DNA from: Streptomyces sp. V4I2
GTDB taxonomy: Bacteria > Actinomycetota > Actinomycetes > Streptomycetales > Streptomycetaceae
NCBI RefSeq assembly: GCF_030817655.1
Contig: NZ_JAUSZM010000003.1
Coordinates: 4,216,001-4,280,000, forward strand
Direction: 5' to 3'
Length of the DNA stretch: 64,000 nt
Positions 26,449-34,469 of this stretch are shown one piece after another; the first letter of the stretch is position 1; each line of letters opens with the position of its first letter. The notes beneath the pieces were generated by a model, which was given only the letters and a program-made list of their open reading frames with translations, did no database searches and had not been told where the DNA came from. The translations under genes were made by a program, and so were the position numbers.

Positions 26449-26622
26449 CTACGCGGCCTGCCGGTCGGTCAAGCCCTCGACGAACTGCAACACCAGCACC
26501 AACGCCAGCCGGCCCGGTGACCAGGCAGGCTCCCCCCGCGCCGGGAACAGGTCCGCGAACTCCACCTCGGTGAACAGTGGTCCCAGTTCGTCCCGGACCC
26601 GGATCGCCAGGCTCCCCTTCAG
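26449..26622 (-). pseudogene. Truncated transposase N-terminus (IS1182/IS5-like)
   Basis: About 57 residues, KGSLAIRVRDELGPLF...FPARGEPAWSPGRLALVLVLQF...LTDRQAA, match what I remember of the N-terminal DUF772-type region of Streptomyces transposases. The frame stops at 26449, so the catalytic DDE domain is missing. The upstream part of the frame (to 26772) does not look like transposase. It marks past IS activity at the boundary between the leucine operon and the RHS island. Confidence 0.6.
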
Positions 26623-26710
26623 AACGCAGCCCGCGCCACCCGCACCGTCTCCGCCGGGATCTCCCCCGATCCCTTCGACTGCGTGACACCCGCACCCACC
26701 CCACACGGCA

Positions 26711-26753
26711 ACGTCGGCCTTCAAGACCACCATCAGGTCTTGAAGGCCGACGT
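26711..26753. repeat. Perfect 18-bp inverted repeat near the transposase remnant
   Basis: ACGTCGGCCTTCAAGACC (26711-26728) and its exact complement (26736-26753) flank a 7-base spacer. It lacks a U-tract on either strand. It could be a terminator for the SUKH/RHS unit, whose stop lies 87 bases away on the minus strand, or folded IS-end DNA. Confidence 0.7.
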
Positions 26754-26839
26754 CACGCAGGGCCCGAATCAACCAACAGCGTCTGAGGGGTCAAACCGGG
26801 CCCCGGTCCTCAGTCTGCTGGAGCAGGCGGCTCAACCGC

Positions 26840-27286
26840 TCAGTCGAGGAGCGGCTCCGGAGCGATTCCGAGAATCAGGCACTCCAGCCCCGCCCGTTCC
26901 TCTGCGAAGCGGCTCAACGTGTCGACGACCTGGTAGAGCATGCCCTTCTCGTCGATGCCGAGAAAGCCTCCCCGGCCTTCGTCGAACTCGCCGACCGGAA
27001 AGATGCTCTCTCCACTCTCGTCGCTCCACTCAGCGAACCGTCCCTCCTCCCCAAGGCACAGCAGAGGGTCGAGGTCGAACGGCTGACGAGCCATCGAGAT
27101 GCCGGTCCCCGAGTGCGGGAAGGACAGTCCACCGAACTCCGCGAGGAACCGGCGGGCCGCCTCGTGCATGGTGACCTCTCCGGAGGCCTCCAGACGGCTC
27201 TGCCACTCGCTGGTCGACACCCGCCTGCCAGGCCGCCATCCGGCGGCTGACAGGGCGCGCTCGATCTCTTCCGTCAGGTTCTCCAT
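26840..27286 (-). CDS. SUKH-3 family immunity protein
   Basis: A 148-residue acidic cytoplasmic protein matching the SUKH-3 pattern as I know it: AAGWRPGRRVSTSEW, MHEAARRFLAEFGGLSF, FDLDPLLCLGEEGRFAEW, FPVGEF, FLGIDEKGMLYQV and a closing LILGIAPEP. SUKH proteins are classic immunity factors for nuclease and deaminase toxins. It lies 64 bases downstream of the RHS toxin stop on the same strand and is the obvious cognate immunity gene for that toxin's tip. Confidence 0.88.
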   Translation of the reverse strand: MENLTEEIERALSAAGWRPGRRVSTSEWQSRLEASGEVTMHEAARRFLAEFGGLSFPHSGTGISMARQPFDLDPLLCLGEEGRFAEWSDESGESIFPVGEFDEGRGGFLGIDEKGMLYQVVDTLSRFAEERAGLECLILGIAPEPLLD

Positions 27287-27350
27287 CTTCTCCGCCGTCC
27301 TCTGTCCGACCTGGAACCGTGCCTCATGATCTATTCCTCACCGGTCCCCC

Positions 27351-30300
27351 TCATGTCACGAAGTCGATGTCGAAGTGCTCCACCAAGGCAGCACAGCTGT
27401 TGCACGGGCCGATGGGCATTCCGTGCTTCTCGTGGTTCACGTCGTTGCGGATCGTCACCGCCGCGCCTCTGGCCCCGGTGGGACTCTTGCCGGCGAACAG
27501 CGCCTGCGACACACACACCACGAGTCCGCACTGACCGTGTCCCTTGCCCCTGGTGCCATGCGAGGCCATCGTGTTCAGCACGGCCTGCACGGCGGGGTGC
27601 ACCCTCACCTTGGCACCGCGGATGCTGGTACTGGCCATGACCGTGCCGTCCGACAGCTGGATCCCTTCCGAGACAGCCGGCCGTTCCTTGTTCTTCTTGA
27701 TCTGCGACGCCTCGTCCGCCACGGACTGCACCGCGTCCATGAGCGGGTCGGAATCACCGTCGTTCTCACCGCAATTGTGCACCAGCAGGGAGATGCCGCC
27801 CGCGTACACGTAGTACGTGTGCACGTCCTCGACGGTCAGGTCGTGCGTGCGCTGCCGCTTGTCGAACGCGCTGACGGCCGTAAGGGTGACCGGGCTGCCG
27901 TCCACCGTGTGCAGCCGCATGCCCGGCTCAAGGTCGCCGGCCTCGATCCAGGCCTGCTCGGAGTCCACCCAGAACGGATGAGTTGTGGTGGAGACCAGGT
28001 CTGACGTTCCAGACCCGTCCTCGACCGTCAGGTCGACGAAGTGCTTGTCGTCCTCGGTGACGATCGTGCCGACGACCTCACGGACCGTCGCGCCGCCCGT
28101 CTTCGGGTCGGTGACGGTGATCTTGTCGCCGAGCTTCACCTTCTCGATCGGCTTGGTCTTGCCGCCCGCCAACAGGACCTTCGTGCCCGGCAGGAAGCTG
28201 TGCTTCCCGCCGACCGGGCAGGAGGCTCCCTCCTCGTTCTTTTTCCGTTTCTTGAGGGCCTCGGCCGCCTTCTTCCTGGCTTCCTTGAGTTTGTCTCCCG
28301 CCCTGGCCAGCCCGGCCTGGGCCTTGCCCACGGCCTTGTTGGCCTTCCACAGGTCCTTGGCTCCGCCGATCAGATCACCGACCAGGCCGGTGACCCGCTT
28401 GGCGAGCTTGATGCCCTTGGCCCAGTTCCAGGGCGCCCCGTACTTGGCGAGGATCTTGCCCGCGAGGCCGCCCGCGAAGCTGCCGGCGATGTTGAGCAGG
28501 GTCTCGCCGCAGGCACCGACGTCACCGGTGGAGATGCAGTCCAGGGCCGCGTCGACACCGAGGATGTCGCGCGCGATCTTGACCAGGGCCTTACCCGCGG
28601 ACTTGATGCGCTGCTTGGCAGCGGACTGCTGTCCCTGGGCCTGCGTGACGTTCCAGGACGCCTTGTCCTTGTCCGACTCCGCTTTCTCGACGTCGTTTTT
28701 CGGGAAGTACGGCTGGCCGCCGCGGCACTCGATCAGGCCCTCCCGGCACTCCGGGATGATCATGCCGCTGGGGTCGGCGTGCGTGACGGGGGAGTTGTTC
28801 GCGTACGCGTAGCCGTTGATCTGCTGCGGCTGCGTCACGTCGATGACTGGATCGGCTGATATGAACTTGCCGATTTGGGCGTCGTACTCCCGTGCTCCCA
28901 GGTGCGTGAGCCCTGTCGAGGAGTCGATCGTGCCGCCGACGAAGCCCTTCTCCCCCGGCCAGGTTCCGGTCTTCTCGCCGCGGTCGACACCATAGGGGTC
29001 GAAACGCCGCTGAGACAGCGTTCCGGTCGCGGCGTCGATGGCGAGTTCGCCTGTGCCGTGATGATCGGACCCGAGGAAGTAGACCTTGCCGGCGGTACGC
29101 ACCGCGACGGTCTGGTCCAGGTAGGTGTAGTAGCGGGTAGCTTCCGTCTTCGTACCGTCGGCAGAGAGCTTCAGCTCGGTGCCGGGCAGGTAGAGGGTCG
29201 TGCCGGAGGAGTCCTTGCGCAGTACACGCGTGCCGGTCGGATCATAGAGGTAACTGGTCTTCGCACCGCTCGCCTCGGTGGTCTCCGTGAGCTGACCCGA
29301 GTCGTTCCAGAGCAGGGTCTGCGCGTTGCCGCCGATGGTGCGCTTGGTGGTGTTGCCCGCGTCGTCGTACTCGTACGACGACTGCTTGTCACCGGTCGGG
29401 GTCTTCTCGACGACCTTGGTGACCTGGTGCGGTCCATCGCCCAGGGCACCCGCGCCGCCGTACTCGTAGGTGCGGGTGATGTTCTTCGCCGCGTCCAGCC
29501 CTGTGTCGTGGTTGGTCTCGGAGACACGGTTGCCGATGGCGTCGGTCTCGTACGACTTCCAGTACGGGGCCGGTCCACCGAGGGCGCTCGACCCGGCGGC
29601 AGAGTCACAGGCTGTCGGGCCGGTGCCCTCCACCGGGATGGCGGAGCCGCGAGTGCCCATGCCGGCCGCGCTCGTCGCGGTCGCCGCCGGCGTCCAGGCG
29701 TCCTTCAGCCGCTGACGGGTGTCGTAGGCGAAGCACTGCACGTCCGGCGAGGCGGAGTTCGCGGTGTCCGCGATGGACAGGACGTTGCCGGCCTGGTCGT
29801 AGGAGTACCGGGAGTCCTTGGCCGGTGCGGTCCCGCCGTAGACGTCGACCACCGAGCGGGTCAGCCGGTTGGTGCCCTTCTCGTAGTTGTAGGTCTGCCA
29901 GACCTTCTTGCCGCTGCCCGTGGACAGCTCCATCTGCTGGACCTGGCTGGTCCCGGAGTAGACGGTGTTGGTGACGTAGGAGTCGCTGCCCGTCATCGTC
30001 ATCGGCCGCTGGAGCGAGTCGTACGTGTAGGTGACCGCCTCCGCAGGCAGATCACCGATGGCGGGCAGGCCGCTGCTCTGGACCGAACCGTCCCGGTTGT
30101 ACGACGTGGTGAAGACGTGCGTGCCGGCCAGTGACCCCTGCGAGGCGGGGATCTGGTAAGCGGTCTTCAGCGGCTGGTAGAAGTCGTCCACCGACTGGAC
30201 CGCAACGGCGAAGTACTCCGTCGGCGAGACGTAGCTCAGGTAGCCGTAGGCCAGACCCAGCCAACCCGCCTTGTCGTACTTGGTCTCCGTCAGTTTGGTA

Positions 30301-33300
30301 CCGGTGTTCGGGTCGCCCTGCCAGGTCGAGAGCACGCGGCCGAGGTTGTCGTAGACCGTGGAGGTCTTCTTGTTCCGGCCGTCGTAGGCGGCCACCGGGC
30401 GGTCCAACTCGTCGAACTCCGTACGCGAGGTGCCCGCGTCAGGGTCGACGGACTTGGTCTGGCGCCCCAGCTGGTCGTACTCGTACTGCCACACGTTGCC
30501 CTGGGAGTCCGTGACGGTCTCCAGCTGGCCGGCCACGGTGTACGTGTACTTGGTCGACTCATAGGGCACACCGACGTTGGGCGACGCTCCGCGGTAGTGC
30601 CGGATCTCCGACGTGTTGCCCTGGCCGTCCGTGACGGTCGTGGTCGGCACGCCGCCGACCGGCGGGTCGACATGGGTCAGCTCACCGTCGTACCGGGTCG
30701 TCGTGCGCCACTGCTCGCCGCCGCCGACGGCGAAGATCTGCGCGGTCGGCCGGCCCAGACCGTCGTACTCCATCAGGCTCTGCGCACCGACCTGGCCGCT
30801 GGACACAAGCAGCAGTTCGTCCGCGGCGGGGCCCGACGCGTTGTAGGTGGAGTTGGTCTTCTTGACGTTCCCGGTGCCGTCGTACCACGTGTCGGCGACC
30901 ATCCGGGTGCCGTCAGGCCCTTCCGTCTGGATCTGACGGGACCGCAGCATGCTGTCGTAGAGCTGGTACTCGGCACCGTAGCTGCCGTCGTTCTCGATCT
31001 TCTCCGTCTTGATCGAGGTGACCTTGTCCTTGCGGACGTTGTAGGAGTACTTGATGCTCGGTGTCTGGGTCGAGACACGGTCCGGCAGCCACACAGACGT
31101 GAGCCGGCCCATGGCGTCGTACGCGAGGTCCGTCCGCTTGCCGTTGGGGTCGGTCTGACCCTTGGACATGCCCCAGGCGGGGGCGTAGTCGGTGGTGGTG
31201 ACATGACCGGCGGCGTTGGTGACGGTGGTCTTCGTCAGCAGACCGTTGGTCTCGGTGTAGGCGGTCTTCGTCTCCTGCGTCGTGCCCTGCTGCTTGGCGT
31301 CCTTCTGGGACAGCGGGCGGCCGAAGGCGTCGTAGGTGGTGGTGCCGGTGACCTGGTACGTCGCCGTGGTGCCGTTGTGCGACGTCATCCGCTCGGTCTT
31401 GGTGGCGTCACCCTTGGTGGGTGCCGCGCCGAACGCTCCGCCGTCGTAGGAGGTGCGCTCGTCGGCCAGGACCTGGGTCTTGCGGTCGGGCGTCGTCGCA
31501 CACTTCACGGACACCGACTCGCTGCGCGCGGGCAGGGCGAGCACGTTCTTCGCCGTGTTGTCCGCGTACGTGGTGCGGGTGCAGGTGTCGTCCTTGGTGC
31601 TGGAAACGTCACCCTGGTCGTCGACCGTCAGCACCCGGCCAGTGCCGTTGGACGTGTCGTACGTCGTGGTCGACTTCGTCTCCACCCAGGTGCCGTCGGA
31701 CTGGAGGTTGAAGCCGCGGCCCGTCTGGGAGCGCACGATCACCGCGCGGGTGGTGCCCCAGCTCTGGGCCTGGGTGGCGGAGTAGTGCTTCCACGGGGTC
31801 TGGATGGACTTGGAGATCAGCTTGGCGCCGTCGTAGGTGGCGACCTCCAGCTGGTGACCCGTGAACTCCTCGTCGTCGGAGTACGACGCCCCGGTCGAGT
31901 CCTTCACCGTCACCGAACGCGCGTTGCCCGCCGCGTCCTTGTCGCCGTCCATGCCCTGCATGAACGTGTAGTCGACGCGCGTCTTCTGCACGTCGGCCGT
32001 GCCGCTGGTGACCTTCACCTTGCCGTAGCCCTGCCAGCCGCCCCAGGTGAGGTACTTGGCGTCGGTGATGCCGTCCGGCTTCGCCTTACGCCAGGCCGCG
32101 TCGCCCTGGTAGTCGTAGCGGGTGACCATGCCGTCGCTGCCGCCGGTGCGGTCGGTCTCGATGACCGCCGAGACGACGTACTTGTGGAACCAGTCGGTGA
32201 TCGGCTCCAGGTAGCCCGGCGGGGCCCACTTCACGGGGTAGCAGCGCTTGGTCGACTCGCCCGGCGTGGGCAGCGTGGCCTTGGTGCAGTCGGTGGGCGC
32301 GTAGTTGACGTCGAGCTGGGCGCCGGTCTCGCTGAGGACCATCGAGAGGCGGAAGCGGTGGAACGGCGCGATGTTGTCGCCGATCGCGTCGACGCGGTTG
32401 GCGAGCTGCTCGCCGAACAGGTCGACGGAGGGCAGCTTGATCGCCGTACCGGCGCGGCCCTCGTGCTCGATCTTCGACAGCCACAACGTCTTGGAGTCGT
32501 CACCGTTGTCGGTGAACAGGTGCGTCAGCGTCCAGGCGTCCACGTCCTGGTAGGCCGTGGCGTCCTTACGCATCTGCGTGACGACCGAGGTCAGCCGCTT
32601 GGTGGTGAAGAACGTCTGCACCGGCGAGGTGCACTTCGTGCTCGCCTTGCACTCCTGGTCGACCGGGACGTCGGGCCAGTGAGCGGCGTTCGCCTTGGTG
32701 CGCTTGCTCTCCGCGCAGTCGAAGTCGGCGGTGGGCAGGCAGCGTTCGGCGGTGTTGAACACGATCCGGGCCGGCGCCTTGGCCGCGTAGACCTGGCCAT
32801 CGCGCTGACCGTAGTCGATGCGCTTGAGGTAGCCGCCGCGGTGGTACGCGGTGCCGTTGACGTCCGTCTTCGCGTTGAGCGCGTAGTAGTTGGTCTCGCG
32901 GTCGTAGAAGTAGGACATCACGTTGCCGTGGCTGTCCTTGACGTAGTCGAGGCTCCAGCGCCAGGCCTGCCGGCAGTGTGCGCTGGTGAAGGTGGCGTTG
33001 TAGCAGGGCTCGCCGGAGTCGTCGCCGAAGACCGGGGCGGTCCAGGTCGAGTTGGTCTCCTCGTTGCCCGTGGCCCAGCCCGGAAGGCGGTTCTGGCCGA
33101 AGTAGTACTCGGTGCCGTCCGAGGTGGTGATGCGCCAGTACTCACCGTCGTTGTCGCCGTTGGTGGCACCGGTCAGCTTCTCGACCTTGCTGCCGTCGTC
33201 GGACGACATGTGCCACTTGCCGGTGGTGTCGTCCTTGACCAGCTCGCCGGCGGAGCCGTTGAGCATGACCGTGGCGTTCTCGAACGCCCAGCACTGCTCA

Positions 33301-34328
33301 CCGGAGTTGTCGTGGCCGTCGTCGGCACACGGCTTGTAGCGGCGCTCGATGTAACCCGGGTCGTAGGAGAAGCCCTCGCCGATCCAGGAGCCCTGGTTGT
33401 TCGTCGCCGAGGTGCGGCCGTCCGCCGACTGGGACGAGTAGCCGAGGCCGACGGTCGGCGTGAGGCCACCCGGGGTCGGCACCGAGCGGAATGGGTAGTT
33501 CCAGTTGAACGCGCCGGAGGAGGTGGCGACACTCCAGCTCGACGAGGGGGCGAGGGCAGTGGCCTTGTAGGTGCCCTGGGCGCTGGAGGGGCCTGCCGCG
33601 ACGGCGACCAGGGAGGTCGCCTCGCCCGCCATCGTGGACACGCCCTCGGCCGGGGCCGGAGCCGCGGTCACGTCGGCGGAGACGGTGCCCGACTTCAGAT
33701 CGTTGACCGTGGGCAGCACCTTGGGCTGCTGCGGGCACTCCTTGCTGCCGGGCACGGCGACCGTGGCGCAGGAAGGAAGCTGGACCAGCTGGAGACGCGA
33801 GGCGTAGGAGCCGCCGAAGCCCTCGGCGAACTCCGAATAGTCCACGGTCAGACGGACCTTGGCCGCCTTGTCCGCACCGTCCGCACGTTCCACGCCCAGC
33901 AGGACGCCGGCGCCGAGCTGTGCGGCCCGCTTCGGGTCGAGGACGTCGACGCGGACCTTGCCCGCCGCCGTCGCCGCCCTGGCCCTCGCCTTGCCGACCT
34001 TGACCGGCAGACCGCCGGCCTCACTCGCGGCGGCCGCGCCGACGGCTATCTCGGCGCCGCCCCGCTTCGGCCACACCGCCTTGTCGAGGCCCTTGACCGC
34101 GGCCTTGCGCGCCGGGTCGGAGGGGCGGGACTTCGCTTTGGCGTCGGATCCCTTGGCGGGATCCCCGTCGTCCTGGACACCGGGGCGGCTGGTGCGGCCC
34201 CGGTCACCGTCGTCGAGCGCCACTGCCTGGACCGACGACGCGGACAGCGCGAGCGAAAGCCCGATCACTGTGGCGACGACCGTCTGTCTGGGCATGCGGC
34301 GGCTCAGTGAGCGGCCACGGAAGAACAT
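27351..34328 (-). CDS. Complete RHS polymorphic toxin with Hint and deaminase-like tip
   Basis: A 2325-residue exported RHS protein. ATG 34328 is preferred because GGGAG lies 7 bases upstream; the frame extends 11 codons further. Order: signal sequence (RSLSRRMPRQTVVATVIGLS..., about residues 1-38); a secreted-RHS N-terminal region; YD repeats (about 1150-1700, e.g. YEYDQLGRQTKSV); RHS core ending near 1853 (YAYANNSPVTHADPSG); a pre-toxin region with a hydrophobic stretch (LLNIAGSFAGGLAGKILAKYG); a Lys-rich coiled stretch; Hint domain (about 2035-2184; SFLPGTKVLLAGG, TTTHPFW, terminal VHNC); and a 140-residue tip. The tip has GHGQCGL, VTIRNDVNHEKHG and PIGPCNSCAALVEHF, resembling YwqJ-like zinc deaminase toxins. 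It is third in an apparent four-gene minus-strand operon. Confidence 0.93.
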   Translation of the reverse strand: MFFRGRSLSRRMPRQTVVATVIGLSLALSASSVQAVALDDGDRGRTSRPGVQDDGDPAKGSDAKAKSRPSDPARKAAVKGLDKAVWPKRGGAEIAVGAAAASEAGGLPVKVGKARARAATAAGKVRVDVLDPKRAAQLGAGVLLGVERADGADKAAKVRLTVDYSEFAEGFGGSYASRLQLVQLPSCATVAVPGSKECPQQPKVLPTVNDLKSGTVSADVTAAPAPAEGVSTMAGEATSLVAVAAGPSSAQGTYKATALAPSSSWSVATSSGAFNWNYPFRSVPTPGGLTPTVGLGYSSQSADGRTSATNNQGSWIGEGFSYDPGYIERRYKPCADDGHDNSGEQCWAFENATVMLNGSAGELVKDDTTGKWHMSSDDGSKVEKLTGATNGDNDGEYWRITTSDGTEYYFGQNRLPGWATGNEETNSTWTAPVFGDDSGEPCYNATFTSAHCRQAWRWSLDYVKDSHGNVMSYFYDRETNYYALNAKTDVNGTAYHRGGYLKRIDYGQRDGQVYAAKAPARIVFNTAERCLPTADFDCAESKRTKANAAHWPDVPVDQECKASTKCTSPVQTFFTTKRLTSVVTQMRKDATAYQDVDAWTLTHLFTDNGDDSKTLWLSKIEHEGRAGTAIKLPSVDLFGEQLANRVDAIGDNIAPFHRFRLSMVLSETGAQLDVNYAPTDCTKATLPTPGESTKRCYPVKWAPPGYLEPITDWFHKYVVSAVIETDRTGGSDGMVTRYDYQGDAAWRKAKPDGITDAKYLTWGGWQGYGKVKVTSGTADVQKTRVDYTFMQGMDGDKDAAGNARSVTVKDSTGASYSDDEEFTGHQLEVATYDGAKLISKSIQTPWKHYSATQAQSWGTTRAVIVRSQTGRGFNLQSDGTWVETKSTTTYDTSNGTGRVLTVDDQGDVSSTKDDTCTRTTYADNTAKNVLALPARSESVSVKCATTPDRKTQVLADERTSYDGGAFGAAPTKGDATKTERMTSHNGTTATYQVTGTTTYDAFGRPLSQKDAKQQGTTQETKTAYTETNGLLTKTTVTNAAGHVTTTDYAPAWGMSKGQTDPNGKRTDLAYDAMGRLTSVWLPDRVSTQTPSIKYSYNVRKDKVTSIKTEKIENDGSYGAEYQLYDSMLRSRQIQTEGPDGTRMVADTWYDGTGNVKKTNSTYNASGPAADELLLVSSGQVGAQSLMEYDGLGRPTAQIFAVGGGEQWRTTTRYDGELTHVDPPVGGVPTTTVTDGQGNTSEIRHYRGASPNVGVPYESTKYTYTVAGQLETVTDSQGNVWQYEYDQLGRQTKSVDPDAGTSRTEFDELDRPVAAYDGRNKKTSTVYDNLGRVLSTWQGDPNTGTKLTETKYDKAGWLGLAYGYLSYVSPTEYFAVAVQSVDDFYQPLKTAYQIPASQGSLAGTHVFTTSYNRDGSVQSSGLPAIGDLPAEAVTYTYDSLQRPMTMTGSDSYVTNTVYSGTSQVQQMELSTGSGKKVWQTYNYEKGTNRLTRSVVDVYGGTAPAKDSRYSYDQAGNVLSIADTANSASPDVQCFAYDTRQRLKDAWTPAATATSAAGMGTRGSAIPVEGTGPTACDSAAGSSALGGPAPYWKSYETDAIGNRVSETNHDTGLDAAKNITRTYEYGGAGALGDGPHQVTKVVEKTPTGDKQSSYEYDDAGNTTKRTIGGNAQTLLWNDSGQLTETTEASGAKTSYLYDPTGTRVLRKDSSGTTLYLPGTELKLSADGTKTEATRYYTYLDQTVAVRTAGKVYFLGSDHHGTGELAIDAATGTLSQRRFDPYGVDRGEKTGTWPGEKGFVGGTIDSSTGLTHLGAREYDAQIGKFISADPVIDVTQPQQINGYAYANNSPVTHADPSGMIIPECREGLIECRGGQPYFPKNDVEKAESDKDKASWNVTQAQGQQSAAKQRIKSAGKALVKIARDILGVDAALDCISTGDVGACGETLLNIAGSFAGGLAGKILAKYGAPWNWAKGIKLAKRVTGLVGDLIGGAKDLWKANKAVGKAQAGLARAGDKLKEARKKAAEALKKRKKNEEGASCPVGGKHSFLPGTKVLLAGGKTKPIEKVKLGDKITVTDPKTGGATVREVVGTIVTEDDKHFVDLTVEDGSGTSDLVSTTTHPFWVDSEQAWIEAGDLEPGMRLHTVDGSPVTLTAVSAFDKRQRTHDLTVEDVHTYYVYAGGISLLVHNCGENDGDSDPLMDAVQSVADEASQIKKNKERPAVSEGIQLSDGTVMASTSIRGAKVRVHPAVQAVLNTMASHGTRGKGHGQCGLVVCVSQALFAGKSPTGARGAAVTIRNDVNHEKHGMPIGPCNSCAALVEHFDIDFVT

Positions 34329-34356
34329 CCGGCAACTCCCTGATCGTAGGGGGAAG

Positions 34357-34391
34357 GTCATGACAGGAAGGTCATGACAGGAAAGTCATGA
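34357..34391. repeat. 14-bp tandem repeat with TCATGA cores before the RHS gene
   Basis: GTCATGACAGGAAG is repeated two and a half times (34357, 34371, 34385). Each unit contains the TCATGA palindrome. The array lies 29-63 bases upstream of the RHS start, inside the LamG-RHS intergenic region. Confidence 0.75.
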
Positions 34392-34419
34392 AGAGAGAGG
34401 GAACGAACGCGGACAGGAC

Positions 34420-34453
34420 AGGTGTGCCGGGCCCTTACGGACCCGGCACACCT
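34420..34453 (-). terminator. Hairpin between the LamG and RHS genes
   Basis: AGGTGTGCCGGG (34420-34431) pairs perfectly with CCCGGCACACCT (34442-34453), a 12-bp stem with a 10-base loop, 17 bases after the LamG stop. There is no U-tract, so it may be a partial terminator or processing site that lowers RHS expression relative to LamG. Confidence 0.6.
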
Positions 34454-34469
34454 CAGAGATGACGCCCTG

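Noticed and set aside
30597..34310. Long plus-strand open frame opposite the second RHS gene
   Set aside because: Same antisense shadow effect; its composition is Leu/Val/Gly/Arg/Asp/His-rich without domains, and the minus strand has the RHS protein.
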